NCBI RefSeq assembly: GCF_021130785.1
Contig: NC_060213.1
Location: 95,968,501 to 96,032,500 of the forward strand
Direction of reading: 5' to 3'
DNA length: 64,000 nt
Source of the DNA: Homalodisca vitripennis
Lineage: Eukaryota; Arthropoda; Insecta; Hemiptera; Cicadellidae
Position numbers and translations under genes: made by a program
Notes under the pieces: model-generated
Told to the model about the DNA's origin: nothing
Database searches by the model: none
The model's input: the letters and a program-made list of their open reading frames with translations, nothing else
In this document: one piece after another, positions 12,151 to 24,000 of the stretch
How the letters are laid out: every line of letters starts with the position of its first letter
Position numbering within the stretch: the stretch's first letter is position 1

Positions 12151-13390
12151 TGTCAAAAACACGTTAAAGGCATCGTCCACTCGCTGGCATGGATCGAAGA
12201 GAGACCACGATTCCTTCCCGAGATTTATTACTGAAACTTAACAGCTGTAAGTTTGATGGCTTTAAAATGTTTGGATGGTAAAATAGGATGGTAAAACAAA
12301 TATTGCCGCCGAGCGGTCAATAAAAGAAGCGCGGCCAGCAGTACTGGCCATACGAGCTGCGAGGACAAACTACGGCAAAACTAACACGAGGTGTCTGCAA
12401 CCTTGGTGTGGCCAGTACTGCTGACCTTTCGAGCGCGTAGGTTTAAATCTCGTTGAATTTTTACGGAATGGGGTTTGAATTCTGCTTTGGATTTATATAT
12501 GACAGCTTCTTGGGCGAAGTGGTCGGAGATGATGATTTACTGTAGGTTGTATAAAAACATTTGTAAAGTTTCTCTAAAATCTATGTATAATAAATAAAGA
12601 AGCATTTACAAATTTAAAGATTCTAAGTGTTTGTTATTATTTGATTCCTGATTTCTGCTACCGTTCGAACAGTCTTATTTGGTATAAAAGTAAAAACAAC
12701 AAATATAAATATGTCACTAACGATTATTTTTATTTTATTTTTACATATCAACAGACATATCTCAATTTTTACAAACATTAGGCAAAGAACTATATAATTC
12801 TACTCAAGATGCTAAACTCAAATAATGAAAAAGTTAGACCATGAAAACCATTGCCATCTGTATGCTAGTTATAAATGAATAATAGTGACTGATAATTATA
12901 AACTAAATTTCCAAGTACACTCCAATCAATGGTAGCAAATGATTGATTTAAGTGAAATACAACATTTTTCTGAAATTGATAATTAAGAGTGCAAAATAAA
13001 TAAAGACAAAAATAACTGTAACATGCAAGTATAAGGATATAAAGTTAAACATAAATCTAGCAATAACATGTATAACAATATAAATATAAAAATAGATAGG
13101 TCTACAAAAAGATACAGTATACATCAATACAACAGCAACCATTAAAAGCAGTAGAGTCCATTCAACCAATCAAGAAAAATAAGTCATTCATCGTAATAAA
13201 TTAAATGATTGAAAACCAGACAAAATAAATTATGAAAAGCCAAAAACAGAAACTGAAGATAATAACTTAAGACATGCACGTACCTACCCTAATCTTTGAT
13301 ATCAAGTGAAAGATTTATGTAATACCGTACCTTAGACTATTTATTAGCAATTAGAGATATTGAAAAAGAGATTTCAAATAAAAGTAACAT
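12151..13390. other. unassigned sequence with an inverted repeat
   Basis: It is GC-richer at 12300-12450, where CAGCAGTACTGGCCA (12336-12350) recurs inverted at 12409-12423. The remainder is AT-rich, with no coding or RNA signal I can defend. Confidence 0.45.
12336..12423. repeat. 15-bp inverted repeat, possible hairpin or element end
   Basis: The arms CAGCAGTACTGGCCA and TGGCCAGTACTGCTG are perfect complements separated by about 58 bp. GC-rich bases next to the arms (GCGCGG and CGAGCGCG) loosely extend the symmetry. No target duplication was found. Confidence 0.6.
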
Positions 13391-13394
13391 TCAA

Positions 13395-14145
13395 ATATAA
13401 CAATGTAAATAACTATACAAATATAACAACATAAATGTACAACATAAAGATAACAATATAAAGGTAACAAAGTAAGTAGAAAAAAGTCATTCATGCATTT
13501 CTACTCCAATTTGAAGACTTGCAATCTTAGTCTTGAGTATTGTTGAACTGTCCTGGGAAAAGTCCACAACATCGGCAACACTGTTTCCGTATCTATGAAG
13601 ACGGACCACCGTACTATTTGCAGCGTAGTTGGTGCGGTGATGTTGCCTGACAAACTGGTCGCTAGATCGGGTAGATGATGGAGTCTTGAATAGGACCATC
13701 TGTAGTATACCAGGACAGACGAAGTTGCCATTGAGGATCTTATGGAGCAACATAATGTCTGCAGTAAATCTGTGACTCACAAGTGGCTGGAGCCCTAGAT
13801 CAGGGAACTGGTCTTCGATGGGGACTTGTTGGTAGGTGAAACCCATCCTGACGCCCACCGCTCGGACGAATCTTCTTTGGATTTGCCCTGGTCCTTTTAT
13901 GAGAAAGTTCTGATGTGGATTCCAGACAGGGGAGCAATATTCAAGAATTTGCCGCACCAAGACAGAGTACAAAGTCTTAAGTGCTGAGGTTTCTAGAGAA
14001 GCGGAGAACAAAACCAAGCATCCTGTTCGCCTTACCGCATATGTTTAGTATATGAGGCTCAGGGTTCACTGTAGGTTTAAATAAAACACCAAGATTATTT
14101 ACCTCCTGGACACGAGTTATGGGTTTACCACTCATCAAGTACTAA
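13395..14145 (-). mobile_element. LINE ORF2 C-terminal fragment, second family
   Basis: On the minus strand the thumb and C-terminal domain of a Jockey/I-type ORF2 are readable. About 14145-14010 gives PITRVQEVNNLGVLFKP and NICGKANRMLGFVLRFSRN. After a frame change, 14017-13487 gives LYSVLVRQILEYCSPVWNP, IQRRFVRAVG, LVSHRFTADIMLLHKILNG and a stop after GVEMHE. EYCSPVWNP is a strong signature of LINE C-terminal regions. It is better preserved than the neighbouring LINE and differs from it, so it is a separate insertion. A reiterated AACATAAA/ATAACAA tail at 13395-13470 may be its 3' end. Confidence 0.85.
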
Positions 14146-17100
14146 AAGGTAAAATATGAGTGACAACGATGAAATGCTAATAACGATTTTAAGCAACACA
14201 GTAAATTTATTCATGGTCAATATGTATAATATACTAAGCATTCTTAATCTTTATCTATTTAAATATTAAGATTATTTTACCAGCACAGGATTTATGTCGG
14301 ATTGATTACAGATATTTTTTATTTATCATTCGAAAATTATAGAGACAATTTCCTGTATCTTTTACTAATTTTTTGTATCAATGAAAGATGGCAAATGTCT
14401 AGAGAACTTCTGTTTCCTTCACAATCCTTACAAACTGTAAACGAAGAATTTAATTGTCATCCATACACTTTGTTATTATATATATATATACTTATTTACT
14501 AATAATAAATATAGCATTCTGACAGCAGTGAGTGTGTAGCATGAGTAAATAATTAACATTGGTTCTTATTTAAGTGCGCAAAACTTTCTCATATAATCTA
14601 TAAATCCTACGTTCATCAAAATCTGTACAGGAAGTATACATCAATGATTTAACGATTCACTGACCCCCATGATATTAAGGTTTTTTATTGTTAGACTCAT
14701 TTAAAATTTTTTATCACGCTTGCTTTTATCAGTCATTAGCTCTAAATTTCTTTCTTCGTCAGGGTCAACTTAACTTCCTCTAGGCTTTAGTACTATCCAA
14801 GTATAAAAATGTTGAGGCATAAATATATGTGAATTGGTTAAATAAGAGTACAGGAAAAGTGTTAAATGTTTTCTTGGATTTTTGTGTCGTATTTATACCA
14901 TTTTTAATGACCTGCTACATGAAACCATGTTATAACGCCAGCAAGAAGCTAGGCTTAATGATACTTGCATAATGGGGATGCAACGTTTTCTCAAATTTGA
15001 ACGTAAATAAAAGAACAATGCCGATATTGTGACATAAAGTTTTGGAATTGATTAAGTTTCATATAGTACTTTACTTGGTAAATGTGTTAGTAGACTTTAA
15101 CGATCATTAATATATCTAGTAATACAGATTAGTGTATTAAAATATTTCATGCTTGACTGACAATAAGAAGTTCCAAAATTAACTCAAATAATCAACGAAT
15201 GTAATTTTATAGTATATTTTCCAAAGTACTTTACAGCACTTTCACTTTCAGTGTAACTGACAATAACACATTTTAAACAAACAGCGGTATTTATTAAATG
15301 AACAAGAAAATACACTGGAGACCTGTGTAAGTGATCAGATGTTCAACATCCATTGTTTTGTAACCCACAACTGTCTCTGATTAAACTGTCCCTTCTATGG
15401 TGCTCGCTTGTAGTTTTTGGGGGGAATAGCATATTTTGTATTCGAAAATAATACATTTTCACCTGCGTATTCAGAAACAAAATTAATAAATATAATTTAT
15501 TTTTTATTTTACTCACTTTTAGGCTACTTTTATGTTTTATATATATATTGCATATATATATATATATATATTTATTTATTTATATTTATATAACAAAAAT
15601 CCGATTAAGACATTTTTTTAGCTAAGGAATTAAAGGTAGCTTTAAACTATACTGATTTGTTGTGGTCAGTAAACAAAACTCGCTGCCGGAACTATTTCGG
15701 AACATCGTTCAACTATACGAGTACACATTTCTTGTTACCCTTACATGATCCAAACGCACAGGGTTAATACAAATGCTTTGTTTACATTTTAATTATGTTT
15801 CAAACGCAAGCCAAAACCAAACAACCAAAATTACATTTTTTATTGTTGCAGTAGTACCAATATAAAATATCATACAAATAGGTACTACTTATTAAATCGT
15901 ACAGTGTTTAATTTTCATAATTTATAATTATCGTAATACCTATTTACTGATTGCGGTTGTAGTCCTTTTCGGAAGATTTTGACTTCTTTAAGGAAATCTT
16001 CAATCCAATATTTTTTGAATGTTTATAAATCTGAGTTTATAATTATAGTTAAATGAAACATATTCCCTACGGTAACGAAGAAAGAAAGGTTTAAATGTTC
16101 GAGGTTTAATGTAGAAAGGATGAATGTTATTGTATACGAAATTTTTCATAAAACATATAAACTTTATCATTTGCAACACTATATGAGTAATTCATCTCTT
16201 AATTATAAGTATTTATATCTAAAATCTATATTGTAACATTATATTCTTATAACCTTTTAGAATATAAGCCTTAGATTATAAGACTAGATCAATACAATTT
16301 ATAAGATTTTCGCCTATCTTAAATTGAGTCTCTTCTGTTTACAAACATCTTTTTGGTGTTCAAAAGTCAACTGGCTGTCGAAAGTAATTTATCTTTATAC
16401 ATTTACAACTTTTGGATGATGGAAAACGATGGTAATAACTAAAATTAAACAATTAATTTTAACGTAAGCATCATTACTAAGCTGTACAGGACAACAGACC
16501 TGAAAAGAAGCTTATGCATCAGTTGAAAGTTCATTAAGCTTTCTATGAATCTGAGTATACTTTTTCAGTGCACCAAAATGATCACATTATATTTGCTTTA
16601 ATTCTTCTTCTTAAACTTCATGCATTAGATTTTCAAGCTATAAAGTTATAATGTAGCAAAACTGAATTGTTTATATACTAATGTTTACACTGCACAATCG
16701 GTTTTACATGAATATCTTGAGTCACGCTCTTTTAGAAGATCTTTAATGGTATACAAATTGTTATTAATTGAATAATATTTGATAATTTAATAAATACTAA
16801 TGAAGCAAGGAAGCTATATGAGTTAAGAAAATCGTTGCATGGTCTATACATAACGTTGCATAATAAGTATTAACAGTTGTAACTTTTCTGGTATAACAAT
16901 AATGACTTTTATTAAATACAGTGGATAATTTACTAGTAAATAGAAGCAAAAGGAAGATATGGCACTTGTTCTTTAATATAAATTAATTTTCTACAAGTAT
17001 CTCCATTGTTTTTATAACTGATGTGTAAATTTATAGATGTATGTAACTCTTAATCATTTGCTTCAATTTACTTTTAAATTTAAAGAATATAAATTACAAA

Positions 17101-18440
17101 AAAAATAAACTTTTGGAATAAAACTTGTTCTAGAAAACAGCAGTCTTTAAAGAGTCTTTACTCGTAACTGTTATAATTAATTAAATTTAGGAAATGGCAT
17201 TGATAGCTATAGACTTACGTACAGTATTAAAATTTTTTAAGTTGAAAAAAAAAATATTCTTATGTTGTTTAACAATTAAACTAATTGCAACATTAACAAT
17301 AAAATCAATATTCAGTTAGTATCCAAGTTTATTTGTAATTTTAAAGTTTTAGAATTTTATTTATTAACAACAAATGAAACTAAATGATTTTTTGTTTATC
17401 AAATACGATTTGTGAACTTTCAACCAAGATATTAACTTGCCCGGTATATTGGACGACAGTGTGTAATGTGTTCAAGCACATACACAAACCCTTATAGTCG
17501 AATTGTGGTGGAATAGCGTCTCCTGAACGCATCCATCTTCTTCAACCTATCTCTGAAATAAACTTCACGTACTTTTTTATACCCTACCACCTGCTTCGGT
17601 GGTTACTGTTACCTCAGACTTCAACCGTTCTGCCCTAACTGTAATATTTGTATACAAATATTCTCAAGCATAAACCTGTTATTACTTTGAATGTAGCAGA
17701 AACCTCATGTGGGTGTTACCATAATTAATACCTTTAAGAATCTCTAAGTGAAAATTTTAAGGTTTTTAGTAACAGAAACCCCCGTCTATTCCAAAGTATC
17801 TAACGTATTTATTCAATGGGAAAATTAGGCCTTAAATAAATTTTTATCTGGAATTATTGCCTCTATCGTTTAAAGGTTTTTTTTAACTCATTGAATTTAA
17901 ATAAGTCTCCTATAAAAGTTACTAAATATAAGAATTCAATGTGAACATTAAATGTACTTTGCTATTAAACAGTGGTTTATTTCTTAAGAATAAAATATAT
18001 TACCAATGCAATTTTGTTTGAACATAAATGTTTTATGATATTGTAGAATATGTATAAGTACCTTTATATCGTCTAATGCCTCCTTACGCTACTCTCAAAT
18101 CCAATATTTTTCCAGTTAACATCATTCCAGTATTGGATTATTATTAAGGATATTACTGGACATATTAACTTCTACCTTGAACGGATTACGAATGTTCCTT
18201 TAAAATAAAATTATTTGTTCGATGCTTCATTAGAGCGAGCTGATTGACGGCTGCACAATTTAAGAGATCGGACTTTCGGTCCGAGTCAGAGATAGTGGTG
18301 GTTGAAATCTTGTATTTGGCTATACCACTTATTAATAGTACCATCGACCTTGTACTGTACCGATTCACATGCTTAATCGGTTTTATATATTTCCACCGGC
18401 TCACGAGCACTAAAGTTTTACATTGAGATCGGATTCTCTT
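14146..18440. other. long unassigned AT-rich stretch
   Basis: Over 4 kb show only short chance frames, small (TA)n runs near 14476 and 15549-15571, and a perfect 17-bp hairpin (TCGGACTTTCGGTCCGA) at about 18267-18283. There is no gene, tRNA or transposon end I can support. Confidence 0.5.
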
Positions 18441-18444
18441 TTAA

Positions 18445-19094
18445 CCTGTTGACGAGTGCGCACGGCATTTGCCGTGCCGCTATGACGGTCCATACTGAGT
18501 GCCTCATTGACCAGTGACCGACTTTTAGGGAGTAAAACAAAAAAAACTTTTAAATGTTAATAACTTGTTTATTATAGTTTAAATGTATATAAAAATACAT
18601 TGTAGATTGTTAAAAACAATAACCTCGTTTTAAAACATTGCTAGTGTGTGTTACTGCTCAAAACAAGGATATATACAAAGGGCGACCTTACATGTTAAAC
18701 ATTCATACTTGGTTTCTGTTCTTCTTTGACCAGTTCGAGTGGTGTGTTTGCATGCACACATAGCACTGCCTGAGTAGTTGACGCTTCTTTGTGTCATTCT
18801 GGGGAGTGGCCTTATAAAATGGCGACCTTGGAGGCGTAGCGGGTCTTGTGTCCCGCCTCCGTAAAATAGTTTTTAAAGTTATCACCAGATGCCACCACGA
18901 TACAGGACTAGCAACACTGTACAGCGACACTATTAGGAACAACTGAAAAGTTCCCTAGACGTCACAATAAGTCAGTGAGAACGAACTGACAGTCATTAGT
19001 CTGCAACGGAAAATGCCGTGCTCCCTCATACGAGACCAAACGGCAAATGCCGTGCGCACTCATTTGTGTATGTTTTGCTGCACCCGTCAACAGG
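18445..19094. mobile_element. piggyBac-like element, internally deleted
   Basis: The ends CCTGTTGACG and CGTCAACAGG are each flanked by TTAA (18441-18444 and 19095-19098), the hallmark target duplication of piggyBac. The subterminal motif GAGTGCGCACGGCATTTGCCG sits directly next to the left tip. At the right end it is displaced inward by about 20 bp, recalling the unequal spacer layout of known piggyBac ends. A transposase cysteine-rich tail survives on the minus strand. At 650 bp the element is far shorter than an autonomous copy, so most of the transposase has been lost. Confidence 0.9.
18660..18942 (-). pseudogene. C-terminal cysteine-rich domain of piggyBac transposase
   Basis: In piggyBac transposases a C-terminal zinc-binding cysteine-rich domain recognises the subterminal repeats. 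Here the minus strand reads SPFYKATPQNDTKKRQLLRQ and then CYVC, followed after a one-base frame change near 18725 by YECLTCKVALCIYPCFEQ. The C-x2-C, C-x2-C and C-x4-C pairs match the cross-brace pattern of that domain, and the CFE ending fits as well. A stop follows at the CFEQ position. No catalytic DDD domain is present. Finding this tail inside TTAA-flanked ends ties the element to piggyBac independently of the ends. Confidence 0.8.
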
Positions 19095-19098
19095 TTAA

Positions 19099-20260
19099 AA
19101 AGTACGTACATTGAGGTGATCACAGTTTATGCTTGTTAAGACAATTTTAGTAACGATAATGTCACTCGATTGCTCTTTACTCCGGCTTTATTATAGTTAT
19201 ATTCCTGAGGGTATAACTTGTCCTTAGATATATCCATACCCTCGTATTATACCCCCGGGGCGTGTAGCGACAGTGTTATACATGTGCACGTTCTGCATAA
19301 CTCATCCCGGGGGGTTGGACTAGCTCTATACATGCTATTTAATTATGTTTGGTGTGATAGCAATGGCATGGGAACATATTCAATCGTAATAGTAATTATT
19401 TGCCAATTTTAGCACTTATATAAAATTAATCAAGTTATTTATCAATAACTACTGCGGAATTCGACATCATATATTGTCCTTGAACAATTATTGAGAATTG
19501 GTTAGTGGCACCATGTTCAAAAAAGCAACATGTACCTTTCAAAATAAGTTGCGACGTCCCAATTTAGTCATAGATTAGGTCATTTTTGAAATGTAAAGGA
19601 CTTTAACTGCCTGAAATATGTTTATTTCATAAGCAGATGTAAGTTTAATTATAAAGATAAACTTGCATTACAAGATGCAAATATTTGTATATAGCACAAA
19701 CGCAAGCTTTGCACATAATTGTACAAAAGGAAATAAAATAGCGAAACCGTTATACATTAATATGCTTCATCAGTCGGTAGATGTCAAGTTTATCATCCCA
19801 AACAAAATGAGCCAAAATTTTCTAAGAAACATGTAGAAATATCCTAATACATAAAATATAAGAATATGATTTTTATCTTTCATTGTTTTATAGAAGTTTG
19901 GAGATTTATATACGTACTATGAATAATGTAGCAGACCATAACCGGGAAAGGGAAAGAAATATATGTGTGTCCATTTAACAAATGCATTTCCTCCCAGATT
20001 AAAAGTAATACAAACTTAATAGGAATTATCTTTACTTTGAAATAAAAGTTCTTTTATAAGAATGTAAAATTATTCTTGAAAACAGTATTAATCATAACCT
20101 AATTCCATGATAAAAAATGAACTTTTCTTCTTCGATTTTAGGAATATTTCAATATTCAATTAAATATATCTTGTTATAGAGACATTCTTAACTAATATAA
20201 TGTTTTAGATAGTTTTCCCTTGTTAACTAGATATTTTATGTTAAAGTTTGATTTAAAACA
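19099..20260. other. unassigned sequence
   Basis: 19200-19320 is GC-richer (ACCCCCGGGGCGTGTAGCG, CATCCCGGGGGGTTGG) without a coding pattern. The rest is AT-rich and I see no gene. Confidence 0.4.
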
Positions 20261-20319
20261 GTAACCCTTTTGGTGAAATATGCCTTGTGGAAACCGAAAC
20301 GTCACATTTGTTGAAAAGT

Positions 20320-20778
20320 ACTGCGATTTGTAGGTTAGGACTGATTTTAGAAAAAAAAAAACCATATCAAAATAGCAATGATTTTACTTGGTTAAACTCT
20401 AGTTAAAACTTTAGCATTTCACAGGTTCGATCCTAGACAGAAGTAGAGACGTACTTTAAACAGCTATATCATTCATCAGTAATCCTATTCCTATAACTGG
20501 AAAAGAGTACCTTTTTTAACTGACATTAATAATCAGTGTAATTTAAAGTAGTCATTAATTGCTTGTTGAAATATTGCTTCTCTAATGATATTTTTATAAA
20601 TAGGTTAATAGCAACCAATCAACTGAGTTTAACTCGACAGGAAATCCCAACTATTTTTATCATAATTGGAAATATTCATCATTAATGACGTAATGGGTCA
20701 TTATCAGTTATGATTACATCAATCATAGTATGTAGCTACGGTTGGGAGGTGATGGAATATTGATATTAAATATGCTCG

Positions 20779-20858
<80 letters not shown>

Positions 20859-23010
20859 TTTATTGCTTAATGAAAGCATATTAAAATAACATGAATAAAT
20901 ATATTCATAGTGACAACATATTTTAATATTCGTTAACCACTACATGTATATAATCCAAGTAATCGGGAAATATTCTCAAAAATCTATTCAAACAGGTTTT
21001 TTTAAACAAAGATATGTGTACAGTTGTTTTCCCTTTCCTGGTTCGCACCTTTTTATCTTCAATTATTCGCTCAATTCAATGTACTATCTCAAATCCACTT
21101 ATGTACCTATATACGTTCAAAATTGAATTATTAAATTCAAGTTGCTTCACTTTTTTAAATGGTAATGCGATTTACCTTATTCAGCTGGACCGAGATGTAT
21201 TAGTTACGTTAGTTAAGTTTAATGTATTTGGCAATACAAAGGATATAACAATGCTTAGAAATCAATCCTAAAATTTATTAAGTAATGTTTGTGAATTTGT
21301 ACTTATGATACAAAAGTAGATTTTTTAAATAAACTTTCTTTTAACATTTCATTTTAAATATACAACAATGGCTGAATATACTATTAAACTTAAACTAAAA
21401 TTAAACAAAAAACAATACCCTGAATCCAACTTTAGAATGAATTAATAAAATATTATTATTCTGAGTATGCGTTTTACATTATGTACAGTTTTTACGTAAT
21501 AAACTGACTTAATTTCTAATAAATTCTTCTTAAAAATAGATGAGGGCGTTACACAAAAATATTTTTTTAATTGCCGTGTAAATGTACGTTTTAAAGTCTA
21601 GTTAAACAGATTTCATTTATAAGTAAATATAAATATGTTCATTCATTCAAAAATGATAGTTTATGTATAATAATTAAACTGAATATTTTTTTAGTTAACG
21701 TAACAAAATAAAAGTATAAAAGTATATTATGCCAATAAAAATTATTTATAAATTTACATTTGTAGGTTTCATCCAATTTTTGAATACTTAAATTTTTAAA
21801 TAAAACCATTATTTCTGTATCATGTTGTTCTTAAACATAAACATTACCTTTATTATTGTCACTGTGATTTATTAACCATAGCAATCATCCAGGTAATATA
21901 AAGCTGCAGGGGTTTTCCAATGAAATACATGTGTTATAACGATAACACAACTGCTTTATTAACTAATTAATTGTTACTGCTCTAAATAACATGATTAGCT
22001 TGAATGGTTGCTACTATTTCAATGTCTACTGAAATAGAACATAAAATAACTATATACTCTGTTTAAATATTAATTAAATAATAAAAAATACAGTTTGAGA
22101 CCCATTATTGTAACCGTTTTTAAAGAGTAAACATTTTTTTCACAAAAAGTTTTTTAAAAACTTACAACGACATTTAGGAATTTGTCGTCTGCACTCATAT
22201 TCAGGAGTGAGAGCCTAAGTCATAAGATTAAGCATGCACGAAATGAAATTATACAAATAAAGACACTCTAAACTTGACAACAGAAAATCTGCAGTTAAAC
22301 AAAATGACATCAAGCTTATATTTTACAGTGAGATCAAATGTCAAGTAACCATTTCTGATTTTTTAGCACAAACCATAGAACTGAACTAATCCCTAATGGC
22401 TTTACGTTCAAAGCTTGTTTCTTCATAAAAAATGTCATACGCCTGAATCCATACTTAGAAAAACAATTTGCACCGACATTGGAGAAAAACATTTTCCAGC
22501 TTTCCAATTAAAATGAATACCAATTTTAATGTTAAATAATGCGAAATAAATCACTAATAGTTTTATAAGTGGTAACAGAAAAGACAATTCTTGAGACTGA
22601 TCACATATAAACCTTAAAAGAGTATACCAATAACAAAAATGTAAATGCTGGAAATAGAAAATATTTAGGAAATATTCCGGAGTTGTTTATTAATCCTAAC
22701 TGATGGTTTTCCAATGAATTAACTTCTTCGTTTGCTCATAAATAAGTATAGTCGTGGTCTCAGTTACTGAAAACGAGTCCACTGTTACTAGACAATGTGA
22801 TGATCCGTTAGATTGGTTACAATGCCAAGTGGTTTACTAATGAGCAAAATCCTAATTTTCAAACCATAATTCAGGGAAATATAGAGACTTGGAACGGGTT
22901 ATTAAGGTGTTATACAAAACGTAGCAAATATAGGAACACAGTGCTCTACAGTGCAAATCATGTCAACATCAGTGAAGAAAATTTCCAGTACTTTTGACGC
23001 TTTGTCATAA
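20320..23010. repeat. long dispersed repeat R1, copy 1
   Basis: Matching landmarks occur in the same order here, at 38.1-40.6 kb and at 44.1-46.6 kb: a GATTTTAGTAATAAGCA-like start (about 20340), TTATCAGTTATGATTACATC (20700), GGTAATGCGATT (21162), TTACGTTAGTTAAG (21205), and GTCAACATCAGTGAAGAAAA (22960). The copy is diverged and shorter between landmarks. It encodes nothing I recognise. It may be a non-autonomous transposon or an ancient segmental duplication. Boundaries are approximate. Confidence 0.6.
20787..20854. repeat. compound (CT)n(TA)n microsatellite
   Basis: A CT run passes directly into a TA run and lies inside repeat R1. Confidence 0.95.
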
Positions 23011-23019
23011 AAACAGTGA

Positions 23020-23020
<1 letters not shown>

Positions 23021-23077
<57 letters not shown>
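23021..23077. repeat. (TA)n microsatellite, left of the tRNA-like pair
   Basis: A pure TA run abuts the left arm of the inverted tRNA-like pair. Confidence 0.95.
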
Positions 23078-23078
<1 letters not shown>

Positions 23079-23091
23079 CACAAAAAGTACT

Positions 23092-23150
23092 TGCTCCGCC
23101 GGGAGTCGAACCCGGATCTCTAACTTGCCGGGTGAATGCTATTGCCATTT
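23092..23150 (-). pseudogene. tRNA-like copy, minus strand, truncated at its 5' side
   Basis: The reverse complement carries the anticodon arm, variable region, T arm (CCGGG TTCGACT CCCGG) and the acceptor 3' strand GGCGGAGCA of the plus-strand tRNA-like gene at 23281. The D arm and 5' acceptor are degraded, and the anticodon stem has an extra mismatch (GTTAG for GTGAG). The same GTACTTTTTGTGATT follows, including a T5 run. Confidence 0.75.
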
Positions 23151-23280
23151 ATACAATTTATTGTAAATAAAAGTCGTTTGACAGGTATTTGGTCTTCCGA
23201 TCATATGTTAGTTTGCTTATTTAAACGCATATGTGAAAGATACGGCCAAATACAAAATAATTGAATCGGAAAAAGGAACC

Positions 23281-23349
23281 GCTTTGTGGTGTAATGGTAG
23301 CACATTCACCCGGCAAGTGAGAGATCCGGGTTCGACTCCCGGCGGAGCA
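23281..23349 (+). tRNA. tRNA-like gene, anticodon loop CCGGCAA (anticodon GGC)
   Basis: It folds as a cloverleaf: acceptor GCTTTGT against GCGGAGC with three G-U pairs and a discriminator A, a D arm with the box-A-like TGGTGTAATGG, anticodon stem TTCAC/GTGAG, and T arm with the box-B-like GGGTTCGACTC. A TTTTT Pol III stop lies at 23355-23359. Read literally the anticodon is GGC (Ala), but base 33 is C rather than the near-universal U and the G3-U70 alanine mark is missing. The overall layout resembles tRNA-Gly more. It may be a tRNA pseudogene or the head of a tRNA-derived element. Isotype is uncertain. Confidence 0.6.
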
Positions 23350-23378
23350 AGTACTTTTTGTGATTCAATATTTATATA

Positions 23379-23502
<124 letters not shown>

Positions 23503-23529
23503 TAGTATATTACTGTACAATTAAAACAA

Positions 23530-23600
23530 AGTGTTTTTAAAACATTGGCACTATATTTCGGTGAAAACCGTCTTCAGGAGCAAAAATTGTATAAAATATA
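23530..23600 (-). repeat. possible retroelement tail with a CGGT-GAAA-ACCG hairpin
   Basis: The minus strand reads CTCCTGAAGACGGTTTTCAC followed by CGAAATATAG. Similar CTGAAGA..GAAA strings are common next to Penelope-like and other insect retroelements. A related string lies at about 20262-20310 (TGGTGAAATATG, GGAAACCGAAACGTC). No ORF is attached, so the assignment is tentative. Confidence 0.3.
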
Positions 23601-23643
23601 AAAATATTAAAGAAAACAGTACAAACGAAAATAAATAATCTAC

Positions 23644-23644
<1 letters not shown>

Positions 23645-23671
<27 letters not shown>
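23645..23671. repeat. short (TA)n microsatellite
   Basis: A pure TA run next to the possible retroelement tail. Confidence 0.9.
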
Positions 23672-23674
<3 letters not shown>

Positions 23675-24000
23675 TAATTTTAACATTCTTTCAAAACTGT
23701 GTAATAACACATTTCCAAATCTTTTCTTCACAAAATATCCATATCATCTTCAAGACTCAGTGAAAATCATCTGATTGGAACATTTCTTCAAGACACAAGT
23801 AAAAATCATCTTCTTTTCTTCAAGACAGTTTATAAAGTGATGATCATCAATAAAACATCATTAACTTTTTATTCTACGAATTTAACTATCATCAAAAGTC
23901 TTATTACATTATTTTACGTTACATATGTTACATTGTTTTAATAAAAGTGTAAAACAGTGCATCTCTAAGTAACAGAACGACAAGGAAGTAGCCTTTTTAA

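Larger units (their letters stand above)
23076..23366. repeat. inverted pair of tRNA-like sequences
   Basis: The left arm (about 23076-23138) and right arm (about 23303-23365) are inverted copies with about one mismatch over 62 bp, then decay toward the centre. The outer tips both read AATCACAAAAAGTAC from outside inward and abut (TA)n arrays. The spacer has no recognised content. Confidence 0.85.

Noticed and set aside
19200..19330. possible promoter or gene start in the GC-rich patch
   Set aside because: No linked coding exon or conserved core-promoter arrangement could be identified.
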